From Phycisphaerae bacterium (lineage in GTDB: Bacteria > Planctomycetota > Phycisphaerae > JAAYCJ01), in NCBI GenBank assembly GCA_012729815.1, contig JAAYCJ010000073.1, forward strand, positions 1 through 48,377: DNA of 48,377 nt, read 5' to 3'. Shown here piece by piece: positions 35,242 to 43,486 of the stretch. Position 1 is the first letter of the stretch. Each line of letters begins with the position of its first letter. The notes under the pieces are model-generated. The model was not told where the DNA came from and searched no databases. It saw only the letters and a list, made by a program, of their open reading frames with translations. The translations under genes were made by a program, and so were the position numbers.

Positions 35242-35581
35242 TGCGCCTCCTTCTACTCACCGGAACAGCAAGCCCAGTATTATAGCGGCTGCGCGTCCGA
35301 AGGGAACGTCGGACCGGGAAATGATCCTGGTCAAGCCGGACGGAGATTCGAAGTCCATTGTCATCCGCGGCAAGGGAAGGTATAACACCAACCCGGATGC
35401 GGCCTCGATCGGCTGCAGAAGGAGTTCCGATAATGGACTCCCGATCGCCGCCCTTCAGGGCGCGCGAGGCGAGCTTCAGGGTCCGCACAGCAAGGATGGG
35501 AACGTCGAGTGGACGGTGAACCGGATCCGGCCAGAACGCCAGGACCGGGCACGGAAATGATGAATCCGATGGGGAGGCACG
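35242..35581. other. Intergenic region between the VKOR-DsbA and maf genes
   Basis: It holds the probable -10 of the leftward gene (35279-35284) and the GGGAGG ribosome site of maf. An open frame at 35321-35560 is weak: no ribosome site, no recognisable domain. I see nothing else. Confidence 0.5.
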
Positions 35582-36175
35582 GTGGCGCATACGCGACTGA
35601 TACTGGCTTCGGGATCGCCGAGGCGGCGGGAACTGCTGGCCGAGGCGGGCTACCGGTTCGAGGTGGTCCGCCCGGAGCTCGAGGAACCGGAACTGGACGA
35701 GGACCTGGGTCCGGAAGGGACGGCGGAGGCCCTGGCCTACTTCAAGGCCCGCGCGGCGGCCGACGCCGCCGATCCCAGCCAGGTCATCCTCGGCGCCGAC
35801 ACCGTGGTGGCCCTGGGCCGCCAGATCTTCGGCAAACCGCGCGACGCCGACCACGCCCGGACGATGCTGCGGCTGCTGTCGCACAATCGCCACCGGGTGA
35901 TTACCGGAGTGGCCCTGCTGAAGGTGGATGACCGGCTGTTCCGGCGGATCGACCGCGAGATCACGCACATCACGATGAAGCCGATGAGCGAGGATCAGAT
36001 CGAAGAGCACCTGCGAACGACCGACTGGCGCGACAAGGCCGGAGCGTACGCCGTCCAGGAGCAGGCCGACCGCTACGTCATGCGCTACGAGGGGAGTTTC
36101 ACCAACATCGTGGGCCTGCCGATGGAACTGGTCAACCGAATACTGGCGGCGGAAGGAATCGTTCCGGAGCGATAG
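35582..36175 (+). CDS. maf: Maf-family nucleoside triphosphate pyrophosphatase
   Basis: A 197-residue cytoplasmic enzyme with the family marks: LILASGSPRRRELLAEAGY at the N-terminus (nucleotide site), ILGADTVVALG (about 62-72) with the catalytic Asp, FGKPRDADHARTML, and GAYAVQEQADRYV near 155. Maf proteins hydrolyse non-canonical or UTP/dTTP-like nucleotides to the monophosphate and are linked to septum control. Start is GTG 35582 with GGGAGG 5 bases upstream. It is a single gene, convergent with the LysR gene to its right. Subfamily (dTTP/UTP versus m7GTP) is not certain. Confidence 0.94.
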   Translation: MAHTRLILASGSPRRRELLAEAGYRFEVVRPELEEPELDEDLGPEGTAEALAYFKARAAADAADPSQVILGADTVVALGRQIFGKPRDADHARTMLRLLSHNRHRVITGVALLKVDDRLFRRIDREITHITMKPMSEDQIEEHLRTTDWRDKAGAYAVQEQADRYVMRYEGSFTNIVGLPMELVNRILAAEGIVPER

Positions 36176-36214
36176 CATTCGAACGTTTCGGCGACGGCGG
36201 GAACGCTCCGGCGG

Positions 36215-37141
36215 CTACTGGGCCGGGACGGCGGCAGGCGCCAGGGATTCCTCAATCTTGGGGGCCGGCTCCTTGAGGATTTCCAGGAGGCGTTTGACCG
36301 GTTCGCTGAACGCCCGGCCCTTGCGGTAGATGATCCCGACCGGACGATGGAGTTCCTTTTCGGCGAACGGCTTGCCGACGATCGTGCCGATCTGCAGTTC
36401 TCTCACGATGGCCGGCTCGGGCAGGATGCTGATCCCAATGCCCGCTTCGACCCCGCGTTTCATGGTCTCGATGTTGTCCTGCTCCATGACGATCTTGACG
36501 GACACCTCATTGCGGCGGAGGATGCTCTCGATGAGCTTGCGGGTGGACTGGTCGCGCTCGAAGTGGATCATCGGCTGATCGTGCAGATCCTTGATGGCGA
36601 CCTTCTTCTTCTGGGCCAGCGGGTTAGAGGGATGCATGGTCAGAACCAGGCGTTCGCGGCAAAGGTCGATCACGCCCATCCGGCGGTCTTCCTTCGGGCA
36701 GGCGACCATGCCGATGTCGGCCCGGTCTTCGAGCACGGCGTCGACGGCCTGGTTGGCCCGCATCGGCTCGATCCTCAGCCGGACGTTGGGATACCGCTGC
36801 AGGAAGTACCGCACGTACGGCTGAAGCAGGTAGAGCACGATGGAGGCGATGCCCGCGATGGTGACCGCTCCGGTGATCTCGTGGGCGAAGGCGGCAAGCT
36901 GGTTGTGGAGTTCCTCGTACTTCTCGTAAATCTGTTTGCAGCCCTGGTAACAGATATTGCCGGCATGGGTAAGGGCCAACGGCCGGCACGAACGGTCCAC
37001 CAATTGCAGGCGGAGCTGGCTCTCGAGGGCCTTGACCTGCTGCGAGACGGCCGACTGGCTGATGTAGTTCATGGCCGCCGCCTTCGAGAAGCTCTTGGTC
37101 TCAACCAGGTCGCAGAAGATCTTGATCTGCTTCATGTCCAT
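36215..37141 (-). CDS. LysR-family transcriptional regulator
   Basis: 308 residues with an N-terminal winged helix-turn-helix (about 3-62; IKIFCDLVETKSFSKAAAM, SQSAVSQQVKALESQL) and a periplasmic-binding-like effector domain in two lobes (about 90-295). Sequence style (TVIAGIASIVLYL-type strand, GVEAGIGISILPEPAI) resembles the CysB/CbbR/CysL group that responds to sulfur or carbon metabolites, but the effector is not deducible. GGGAG lies 8 bases upstream of ATG 37141. LysR regulators usually control a divergent neighbour; here that is the FHA-GAF-PP2C-like gene, with about 310 bases between, so it is a candidate target. A strong promoter is present for the regulator itself. Confidence 0.93.
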   Translation of the reverse strand: MDMKQIKIFCDLVETKSFSKAAAMNYISQSAVSQQVKALESQLRLQLVDRSCRPLALTHAGNICYQGCKQIYEKYEELHNQLAAFAHEITGAVTIAGIASIVLYLLQPYVRYFLQRYPNVRLRIEPMRANQAVDAVLEDRADIGMVACPKEDRRMGVIDLCRERLVLTMHPSNPLAQKKKVAIKDLHDQPMIHFERDQSTRKLIESILRRNEVSVKIVMEQDNIETMKRGVEAGIGISILPEPAIVRELQIGTIVGKPFAEKELHRPVGIIYRKGRAFSEPVKRLLEILKEPAPKIEESLAPAAVPAQ

Positions 37142-37233
37142 GTCAGATACTCCCGGTGTCCGGCAACTCCAACCATATATAATTACTAAAAGTTACAGAG
37201 ACTTCCCAGGCACCACCAGAACGGATGATGTAT

Positions 37234-37263
37234 ATTATAAGAAGCTATTATATCACTTGTCAA
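37234..37263 (-). promoter_or_regulatory. Promoter of the LysR gene
   Basis: Minus strand TTGACA (37263-37258), 18-base spacer, TATAAT (37239-37234): both boxes perfect. It sits in an AT-rich stretch about 95 bases before the start codon, leaving a leader of about 85 bases. Confidence 0.68.
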
Positions 37264-37322
37264 CACAGAAATAATCACTAATAGAGCCGCCAGGCGTGCC
37301 GCCGCCCCGCGAACTATTGACT

Positions 37323-37350
37323 TTGGCATCCTTGCCGGGTCCGATAAAAT
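37323..37350 (+). promoter_or_regulatory. Candidate promoter of the FHA-GAF-PP2C-like gene
   Basis: TTGGCA (37323-37328), 16-base spacer, TAAAAT (37345-37350), about 100 bases upstream of ATG 37452. An overlapping TTGACT at 37317 has too long a spacer. Confidence 0.42.
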
Positions 37351-37451
37351 AGAACACTGGAGAAAGCTGGGCGGTATCCGACTGGTGAAAGTTGGTCCTT
37401 TCGGGCTTTCTATCCCTTCACAAAGACGTTCAGGTTGACGATAGGGACGGT

Positions 37452-39092
37452 ATGCGGATTGTAGTGGAGCGAGGCGAAACATCGATTCTCGACAAGCGGT
37501 TTGCCGACCGGACGCTGTACGTGGGCCGCCAGGAGGCCTGCCAGATCCGGCTCGCTGCGGACGAGACCGTCAGCGGACGACACCTGATGATCCTTGAAGA
37601 GGAGGGCCGGTGGTACGTCGAACCGCTCCATGATCAGCTCCACCGGAGTTTTCTCAACGACAAACCCTTGCGCGGGCGGGAGACGCTGCGCGACCGCGAC
37701 GTCCTGACGGTTGGCGAATACAAGATCAAAGTGTATCCCTCAAAGAAGGACAATGAACGGTTCATTCCGGTGGAGGTGGTCTACCGGAGCAAGTCGGAGA
37801 TCGCGGAGACAGCTGAGCTGGACTACGAGGATCTGGACCTGGATCAGACGGCGGTGGTCAAGCAGCGGCACGACACGTTCAGCCTCTCAAAGGGCAGCTT
37901 TGACTACATCTCCTCATTCTCGTCGAAGGTGGCGTCCATCGCTGATCCACACGCGATCCTGGCGATGGCGGTCGACTCGCTGATCGAGGATTTCCAGGCC
38001 TCGTGCGTGTGGATCGGCCTGCGCACCGACGATGAAGGCAATCTGAACCTCTCGACGGGGCGGGACATGGCTGGGCGGGTGATCGATGCGCCGGCCCTGG
38101 CCCGACGCGCCCAGAAGGCGGTGGTCGAGTGCGGGCGGGCGGTGCTGTTCCCGGAGGCGAACCACAACGGGGAAAAGTCGGCCATCGCGGCCCCGCTGAT
38201 GAACTCCAGCGGGGGCATGGGAATGGTCTACCTGGAAAACCAGGCGAACCGGGGCAAGTTCAATCCGAGCGACCTGGACTTCACGGTCTTCGTGGCTTCG
38301 GAGATGGCCACGGCGCTGGGAAGGGTGCTGTACGCCCAGTGGGTCCACTCGGAGGAGGTGCGATCGGCCGGCCAGGAGATGACCCGCAGGGTGCAGGCGC
38401 GGATTGTGCCGTGGCAACTGCCGCAGTGGTCCGGACTTCGGATGGCGGCACTGATGGAGAACGGCTCCGGGGTCTGCACGGACTTCTACGACGTGGTGCC
38501 CTGGAGCGACAAGCTGGCGATGGTGCTGATCGGACAGATCAGCGGCGACGAACCGGACTCAGCGGTGCTGATGGGAGAGCTGTCAGCCGGCTTTCGGATC
38601 GGAGCGGTCCATCAGGACGCGCCGGCGGTGCTGACGCGGCAGTTGAGCTGGATGCTGTTCTCGACCCGCAACGATCCCCGGCGGGTGAACCTGGGAGTCT
38701 TGAGCCTCGTTCCGCAGACCGGCGAATTCCACCTCGTCCACGTGGGCCAGGTGCGGGCGTACGTGATCGACGGTGAGGGCGACGGCAAGCGGCTGGAGTC
38801 GCCGAACGAACAACTGGTGGGCGAGGCGCGAAAATCAAAGTACGAATCGGTTTCGGGAAAGCTGGAGGAGGGGCAGGCCCTGGCCCTGTGCACGGGCGGA
38901 TTATTCTCCCTGGCGTCCTCGGACGGACGGCTGTTCCAGGAGAGCCAGTTGCTGGACCTGCTGAGCGACTCGCAGCGGGAGTCGCCCAGCACGGTGCTGG
39001 GTGAACTGGCGAGCGAGCTGTCGGCGTTTTTATCGGGCGAGCGTCCGAGTCAGGACGTGACGGTGCTGCTGTTTCGACGTTCGGCGGACTAG
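37452..39092 (+). CDS. FHA-GAF protein with PP2C (SpoIIE)-like domain, catalytic residues eroded
   Basis: About 546 residues from ATG 37452. An FHA domain (about 18-90; YVGRQEACQIRLAADETVSGRH) is followed by an acidic linker, a GAF domain (about 145-295; SAIAAPLMNSSGGMGMVYLEN) and a SpoIIE/RsbU-like PP2C domain (about 320-546). The metal-binding motifs differ from active enzymes: GGDYYD-type becomes CTDFYDVV (about 340), the usual GDVSGKG becomes GQISGDE with the Asp lost (about 360), and NAGH becomes HVGQ (about 430). The final SQDVTVLLFRR keeps an Asp. It may be a pseudo-phosphatase that binds partners rather than cutting phosphoester. A TTG at 37392 in frame would add 20 residues before the FHA domain. 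It lies upstream of motA on the same strand, 154 bases away. Confidence 0.82.
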   Translation: MRIVVERGETSILDKRFADRTLYVGRQEACQIRLAADETVSGRHLMILEEEGRWYVEPLHDQLHRSFLNDKPLRGRETLRDRDVLTVGEYKIKVYPSKKDNERFIPVEVVYRSKSEIAETAELDYEDLDLDQTAVVKQRHDTFSLSKGSFDYISSFSSKVASIADPHAILAMAVDSLIEDFQASCVWIGLRTDDEGNLNLSTGRDMAGRVIDAPALARRAQKAVVECGRAVLFPEANHNGEKSAIAAPLMNSSGGMGMVYLENQANRGKFNPSDLDFTVFVASEMATALGRVLYAQWVHSEEVRSAGQEMTRRVQARIVPWQLPQWSGLRMAALMENGSGVCTDFYDVVPWSDKLAMVLIGQISGDEPDSAVLMGELSAGFRIGAVHQDAPAVLTRQLSWMLFSTRNDPRRVNLGVLSLVPQTGEFHLVHVGQVRAYVIDGEGDGKRLESPNEQLVGEARKSKYESVSGKLEEGQALALCTGGLFSLASSDGRLFQESQLLDLLSDSQRESPSTVLGELASELSAFLSGERPSQDVTVLLFRRSAD

Positions 39093-39246
39093 CGGCTTAT
39101 TACCGGACGCGGCAACCGTCGAAGCACCCTCGCAAGCCAAGTCGGGGGGCAAATCGGTCGATACTCCCTTATGAGAAGCGGAACGGTCTGCCGGTACGTT
39201 GGGAAACGGCGTGCGGGCAGGCGGACTGAATGAGGGACGCATCGAG

Positions 39247-40026
39247 ATGGATATCGCGACACTGATCGGCGTGATCGTCGCCGCAGGCGGCATCCTGTGG
39301 GCAATGTACGAGTCGACCCACGGGGACATTGGAGCGTTCTTCTCGACCGAGGGCGTGGTGGTCGTGCTGTGCGGGTCGTTCGCAGCCGGCTGCATGGCCA
39401 TGCCGCTGCGGACGGTCCTGGACACGTTCGGCATTCTCAAGAAATGGCTGCTGGTCAAAGAACTGCCCATGGACAAGCTGGTCAAGCAGTTGGTCAGCTA
39501 CGCGGAGGTGGCGAGGCGCGACGGCATGCTGGCCCTGGAGGATGCGATCAAGCAGCAGCAGGACCCGTTCCTCAAGAAGGGCCTCCAGTTGGCGATCGAC
39601 GGAACCGACCCGGAGATCATCCAGCAGACCCTGGAGATCGAGGTCCAGACACTCGCCGAACGACACAAACAGGGCAAGCGGTTCTTCGAGGTGGTCGGCG
39701 CGTTCGGCCCGGGATTCGGACTGTGCGCAACGTTGATCGGACAGATCGCGATGTTCCGCAATCTGGGCGGCGACATCGGGGCGATCGGCGGGGGACTGGC
39801 GATGGCCATGTGCGCCACGCTGTACGGCACGATCATCTGTAACGCAATCTGCGGACCGATCGCCAACAAGTTGGGCATTCGTTCATCCGAGGAGCAACTC
39901 CTCAAGGAGATGACGCTGGTGGGCATCATGAGCATCCAGGCGGGTGACAACCCGAACGTGGTGGAGATGAAGCTCCACTCGTTCCTGTCCGACCGGCAGC
40001 GCAAGTCGCTGGAAAAGCGACGCTAG
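39247..40026 (+). CDS. motA: Flagellar motor stator protein MotA
   Basis: 259 residues from ATG 39247 (MDIATLIGVIVAAGGIL), with four membrane helices. Two are N-terminal (about 3-25, 34-52) and two are later (about 155-175, 187-212), with the conserved segments GAFGPGFGLCATLIGQIAMFRNL and MAMCATLYGTIICNAICGPIANKL. The large cytoplasmic loop between helices 2 and 3, with its charged residues, contacts FliG. MotA and MotB form the proton or sodium channel that drives rotation. A longer frame from 39199 is rejected: its extra residues are not membrane-like, and GAGGG lies 10 bases before 39247. It forms an operon with motB (20-base gap). Confidence 0.95.
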   Translation: MDIATLIGVIVAAGGILWAMYESTHGDIGAFFSTEGVVVVLCGSFAAGCMAMPLRTVLDTFGILKKWLLVKELPMDKLVKQLVSYAEVARRDGMLALEDAIKQQQDPFLKKGLQLAIDGTDPEIIQQTLEIEVQTLAERHKQGKRFFEVVGAFGPGFGLCATLIGQIAMFRNLGGDIGAIGGGLAMAMCATLYGTIICNAICGPIANKLGIRSSEEQLLKEMTLVGIMSIQAGDNPNVVEMKLHSFLSDRQRKSLEKRR

Positions 40027-40046
40027 ACTAGAAGGAGCGGCTCGGA

Positions 40047-40946
40047 ATGTCCGGACACAACAGCAAGAAAAAAGGCGGAGGCGAGCACGAAGAGGCCGGC
40101 GAAAGCGCACCGTTGTGGATGATCAGTTTCGCCGACCTGGTCGTGCTGCTGATGAGCTTCTTCGTGATCATCTCGGTGGGCAATACCCGCAGCGTGGAGT
40201 ACGATCCGGAGTTCGCCCAGATCATCGCCGCCATCAAGAAGGCCTTCGGATATATTCCTCCCGCCGACTCGACCGATCCGGTGGACCTGGCGATCCTGCA
40301 CGGCTTCATCAAGATGCAGAAGCAGAGAAAAGGGCCCGGAGGCGGCACGAACGACGGCAACGCCGGCGAGTCGCGGACCCGGGTGGAAGGCGTCGAGGGA
40401 CGCTTCTCGGAAGTGACCACGGTCCGCGAGGGCAAACTCCTGACGGTCGGCGGTGCCATCCCCTTCGACAAGGAGTCCTCCGATCTGACGCCGGACTCGG
40501 TGCCGATCTTGGTGGACATCGCCCGCAAGATCGGCGGCCATACCAATGTGTTCATGGTCAAAGGCCACACCTCGCGGGACGAGGAGTACCACCTGCGCGG
40601 CAGCGGGCAGAACCTCTCGTTCGAGCGGGCCAAGGCGGTGTTCGACCGGCTCATCGCCCTGGGCGTGGAACGCGAATCGCTGCGGGTGGAAATCTGCTGG
40701 GACACCGAACCGCTGAAGGAAGGCACGTACAGCGAAATGGCCCTGGCGGCGAACCGGCGGGTCGAGGTGGTCGCCACCGAATCGCTGGTCTCCGACTTCG
40801 CGGGCCAGCGGACCGACGCCGCGCCGCGAGGCGAACAGATGCTCACGGGACGGGAAGCGGAAACCACGGCGGAGGCACACCAGGAAGCACAGCCGCCGGC
40901 CGAGACGGAGCACCCGGCCGCAACGCCGGCCGCCGGCGGCCACTAG
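40047..40946 (+). CDS. motB: Flagellar motor stator protein MotB
   Basis: 299 residues with a charged cytoplasmic N-terminus, one membrane helix containing the ion-carrying Asp30 (SFADLVVLLMSFFVIIS), a plug/linker region, and a C-terminal OmpA-like peptidoglycan-binding domain (about 130-250; VFMVKGHTSRDE, SFERAKAVFDRLIALGV, ANRRVEVVATE). A low-complexity Ala/Glu/Pro-rich tail of about 40 residues follows, longer than in most MotB proteins. AAGGAGC precedes the ATG. It anchors the stator to the cell wall. The stop is 5 bases from the end of the convergent yicC gene. Confidence 0.94.
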   Translation: MSGHNSKKKGGGEHEEAGESAPLWMISFADLVVLLMSFFVIISVGNTRSVEYDPEFAQIIAAIKKAFGYIPPADSTDPVDLAILHGFIKMQKQRKGPGGGTNDGNAGESRTRVEGVEGRFSEVTTVREGKLLTVGGAIPFDKESSDLTPDSVPILVDIARKIGGHTNVFMVKGHTSRDEEYHLRGSGQNLSFERAKAVFDRLIALGVERESLRVEICWDTEPLKEGTYSEMALAANRRVEVVATESLVSDFAGQRTDAAPRGEQMLTGREAETTAEAHQEAQPPAETEHPAATPAAGGH

Positions 40947-40951
40947 CCGGA

Positions 40952-41842
40952 TCAGACCACGTTCATCACCTGCTCTTTGATCCGGTCGATGTGGCCCTTG
41001 ATGGCCACCACGTGCTGGGCGATTTCCGCATCGTTGGCCTTCGACCCGATCGTGTTGGTCTCTCGCAGCATTTCCTGCGCGAGGAACTCGAGCTTGCGGC
41101 CCGCGTTGGCCTCCTTGTCCATGACGTTCTGGAACTGGAGAAGGTGCGAGTCCAGCCGTGACGTCTCCTCGTTGATGTCCGCCCGTTCGGCGAAAATGGC
41201 CACCTCGCGGGCCAGATCCTCCTCGCGGAGTTGGATCTCGACCTCGGAGAGCAGGTTCCGAACGCGGTTGCGGAGCCGCTCGGCATAGTCGCGAACAACC
41301 ACCGGAGCCCGCGAACGGATAACCTGAAGGTTCTCGCGAATCCGGGCGCAGTGGCTCAGCAGATCCGCCTGAATGGACCGCCCTTCCTCCAGGCGCATCG
41401 CCTGAAGCTGGTCAAGGGCCTGATCGGTAAGGCCCTTCAGGAGTTCCCAAGTCTTCTCCATCTCTTCAGGATCGAGTTCGGGCATCTGGCAGACGCCCGG
41501 CAGCGCGAGCAGACCGGCCAGGTCGATGCGGACCGAGCTCTGGGCGCCGGCGAGTTTCATGGCCCCCTGCAGGGCCTGGATGTATCCCTGAATGGCCCCG
41601 GTGTTGACGTCCCAGGCGGCGTTCTCGGAAACGTCGCGAAGACGCAGCACGTAGACAACCGAACCGCGGATGAGCCGCTCGCGGAGGAGCTGCTCGAGCC
41701 TGGGCTCATGGCTGCCCAGGGCTTCGGGAAGCTTGATGACGGACTTGAAGAACTTGCCGTTGAGCGACTTGACCTCCAGCGAGTAGGTGGCGCTGTCGCG
41801 GGTGGCGGAGGCCTGTCCAAATCCTGTCATCGATGCCAGCAT
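40952..41842 (-). CDS. yicC: YicC-family endoribonuclease
   Basis: A 296-residue protein with the YicC_N domain (about 1-160; SMTGFGQASA at the start, EVKSLNGKFF, RGSVVYVLRLRD) and the C-terminal DUF1732 domain (about 210-296). The latter has GRKLEFLAQEMLRETNTIGSKA and the typical end IKGHIDRIKEQVMNV. YicC proteins are metal-dependent RNases acting on small RNAs such as RyhB in E. coli. It is the third gene of a leftward group after tpiA and secG, starting 27 bases after the secG stop. Confidence 0.93.
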   Translation of the reverse strand: MLASMTGFGQASATRDSATYSLEVKSLNGKFFKSVIKLPEALGSHEPRLEQLLRERLIRGSVVYVLRLRDVSENAAWDVNTGAIQGYIQALQGAMKLAGAQSSVRIDLAGLLALPGVCQMPELDPEEMEKTWELLKGLTDQALDQLQAMRLEEGRSIQADLLSHCARIRENLQVIRSRAPVVVRDYAERLRNRVRNLLSEVEIQLREEDLAREVAIFAERADINEETSRLDSHLLQFQNVMDKEANAGRKLEFLAQEMLRETNTIGSKANDAEIAQHVVAIKGHIDRIKEQVMNVV

Positions 41843-41869
41843 GGGTGTGGTCCGTGGATAGCAAAGCCG

Positions 41870-42184
41870 CTATTCGAGCGGCAGGTCGGAGGGCGCCTCC
41901 TGGGTGGCCGGGACGGCGATCTCGGGTTGGCCCGAGGTCGGCGATTCGTATTTCTGAGGCACGTAGACGCGAACCAGGAAGACGGCCATCAGCAGATAAA
42001 CCGCGGTGCCGATGATGGTGGCGACAGTGAAAACGTCGCCGGTCTTCCCGCCGAAGGCGGACTGACCGCCCGCTCCGCCGAACGCTCCGGAGAGGCCGCC
42101 GCCCCTGCCCCGCTGAAGCAGGATGATAATCATCAGCAGAAGACAGACGATACAGAATAGAATGGCCAGAAGTGTCGCCCACAT
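41870..42184 (-). CDS. secG: Preprotein translocase subunit SecG
   Basis: 104 residues with two membrane helices (about 4-22 and 50-72) separated by the Gly-rich loop LLQRGRGGGLSGAFGG and SAFGGKTGDVF, the defining SecG pattern. The C-terminal 30 residues are polar and Pro/Glu-rich. SecG joins SecYE in the inner membrane and aids SecA-driven export. It follows tpiA by 89 bases and has its own promoter in that gap, an arrangement (tpiA-secG) seen in many bacteria. Confidence 0.95.
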   Translation of the reverse strand: MWATLLAILFCIVCLLLMIIILLQRGRGGGLSGAFGGAGGQSAFGGKTGDVFTVATIIGTAVYLLMAVFLVRVYVPQKYESPTSGQPEIAVPATQEAPSDLPLE

Positions 42185-42231
42185 GGATTACTCTTCCTTA
42201 CTTATTAACGCGACTACCGTCGAAACGGGTT

Positions 42232-42261
42232 ATTATAGCCGACGGCTAAGGGAAATGGCAA
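42232..42261 (-). promoter_or_regulatory. Candidate promoter of secG-yicC
   Basis: Minus strand TTGCCA (42261-42256), 18-base spacer, TATAAT (42237-42232), about 50 bases before the secG start codon and just after the tpiA stop. Confidence 0.52.
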
Positions 42262-42273
42262 CCGAATTGACGG

Positions 42274-43041
42274 TCAAAGTCCCTTGGCCTGCGCCGTGGC
42301 CCGGATGATGCCCAGGAAGTCGGCGGCCTTGAGGCTGGCCCCGCCCACCAGGGCCCCGTCGATGTCCGTTTGGGCCATCAGCTCACCGGCGTTGGAGGGT
42401 TTGACGCTGCCGCCGTACTGGATGCGGACGCTCTGGGCAAACTGGGGGCCGAACTTCTGGGTGAGCCAGCCGCGAATGAAGCGGTGAACGTCCTGGGCCT
42501 GATCCGGCGTGGCGTTGCGGCCGGTGCCGATGGCCCAGACCGGCTCGTAGGCGATCACCAGGTTGCCCAGTTGGGCGGCGGAAAGGTCGCCGAGCCCACC
42601 GGCAAGCTGCTCCTGGACGACCTTCTCGGTCCGGCCCGCGTCGCGCTGCTCGATCGTCTCGCCGACGCATAGAATAGGCTTAAGTCCCGAATTAATAACG
42701 GCTTGCAGCTTTCTGTGGATCAACTGGTCGGTCTCGCCGATCACGTGGCGGCGCTCCGAGTGGCCGAGGATGACGTATTCGCAGCAGACGTCCTGAAGCA
42801 TCTGGCACGAGATCTCGCCGGTGAAGGCCCCATTGGACTCGAAGTAGACATCCTGGGCCCCGAGGCGGATCTCCGCGTCGCCGATGGCCACCGCCACCGA
42901 GGTCAGATAGACGAAAGGCGGACAGACGCCGACCTCGACCGCGTTGGATTTCAGCTCTTCGGCCAGTTCGCGAACGAGCTTGACGGCCTCAGCCTGGTTC
43001 AGGTTCATCTTCCAGTTGCCGGCGACAAAGGGTCTGCGCAT
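42274..43041 (-). CDS. tpiA: Triosephosphate isomerase
   Basis: 255 residues from ATG 43041. Catalytic residues are present: Asn and Lys in FVAGNWKMNLN (about 5-15), His in VILGHSERRHVIGE, and Glu in AYEPVWAIGTGRNA. The phosphate-gripping end GGSVKPSNA and GALVGGASL complete the TIM barrel. It interconverts dihydroxyacetone phosphate and glyceraldehyde 3-phosphate in glycolysis. The long open frame upstream to 43236 is rejected because the canonical N-terminus starts at 43041 with GGAG 7 bases upstream. Confidence 0.97.
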   Translation of the reverse strand: MRRPFVAGNWKMNLNQAEAVKLVRELAEELKSNAVEVGVCPPFVYLTSVAVAIGDAEIRLGAQDVYFESNGAFTGEISCQMLQDVCCEYVILGHSERRHVIGETDQLIHRKLQAVINSGLKPILCVGETIEQRDAGRTEKVVQEQLAGGLGDLSAAQLGNLVIAYEPVWAIGTGRNATPDQAQDVHRFIRGWLTQKFGPQFAQSVRIQYGGSVKPSNAGELMAQTDIDGALVGGASLKAADFLGIIRATAQAKGL

Positions 43042-43245
43042 CGGATTTCTCCTCAAAAGCTCTTGCAATAGGCCGCTTTCCGGGCGACTGCACACGAAAA
43101 CGGCTATGATACGCCGTGACCCAGCCAAAGCCAAGCGATTTCGGGATGCGCCTCTGGCCTGCTGAGCAACGGCCCCAGCACGCTGAGGATGGCTCGCAGC
43201 GGATGTTCCGGGGCCGGGGGGAGGACAGGTCGCCACAGCGATTTA

Positions 43246-43287
43246 ACAAAAACGTACATCCGGCCCATCGGCGGACAAAAACGTAGC
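43246..43287 (+). repeat. Two direct copies of ACAAAAACGTA upstream of amt
   Basis: Copies at 43246-43256 and 43275-43285 (the second extends to ACAAAAACGTAGC, ending 43287) are 29 bases apart, near three helical turns. They lie about 115-155 bases upstream of the sigma-54 promoter, where activator sites are expected. The same 13 bases recur upstream of the second amt. Confidence 0.5.
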
Positions 43288-43399
43288 TTTCCACCGCCGG
43301 AAACCCGAGGCGTTGCGGCGCCGCACCAGACCTTTCATTTACCATAACAGCTTTTTTACCAACATGTTAGCTGATCACAAGCCGCGCGGATGCCGCGTT

Positions 43400-43415
43400 T
43401 GGCACCAAAATTGCG
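43400..43415 (+). promoter_or_regulatory. Sigma-54 promoter of amt-PII (first pair)
   Basis: TGGCAC-CAAAA-TTGCG has the invariant GG and GC of -24/-12 promoters at the correct 10-base separation. Transcription would start near 43427, leaving a 60-base leader before amt. Nitrogen-controlled amt genes commonly use sigma-54, which supports the call. Confidence 0.7.
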
Positions 43416-43486
43416 TAAGGACCACCGAAAGGCCTTGTGGCGACGTACAGCCAAAATTGTAAGACAGCGAGAAAAGGAGAACGAAC

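Larger units (their letters stand above)
43042..43486. other. Divergent control region between tpiA and amt
   Basis: No gene. It contains two direct copies of ACAAAAACGTA (43246 and 43275), a TTTTTTACC tract, and the sigma-54 promoter of amt (43400-43415). No clear tpiA promoter was recognised. Confidence 0.6.

Noticed and set aside
35321-35560. Possible 79-residue gene in the VKOR-DsbA/maf gap
   Set aside because: No ribosome site, no domain and composition unlike neighbouring genes; cannot be supported.
39100-39246. Flagellar sigma-28 promoter before motA
   Set aside because: GGTCGATA is present but no matching -35 box at the required spacing.
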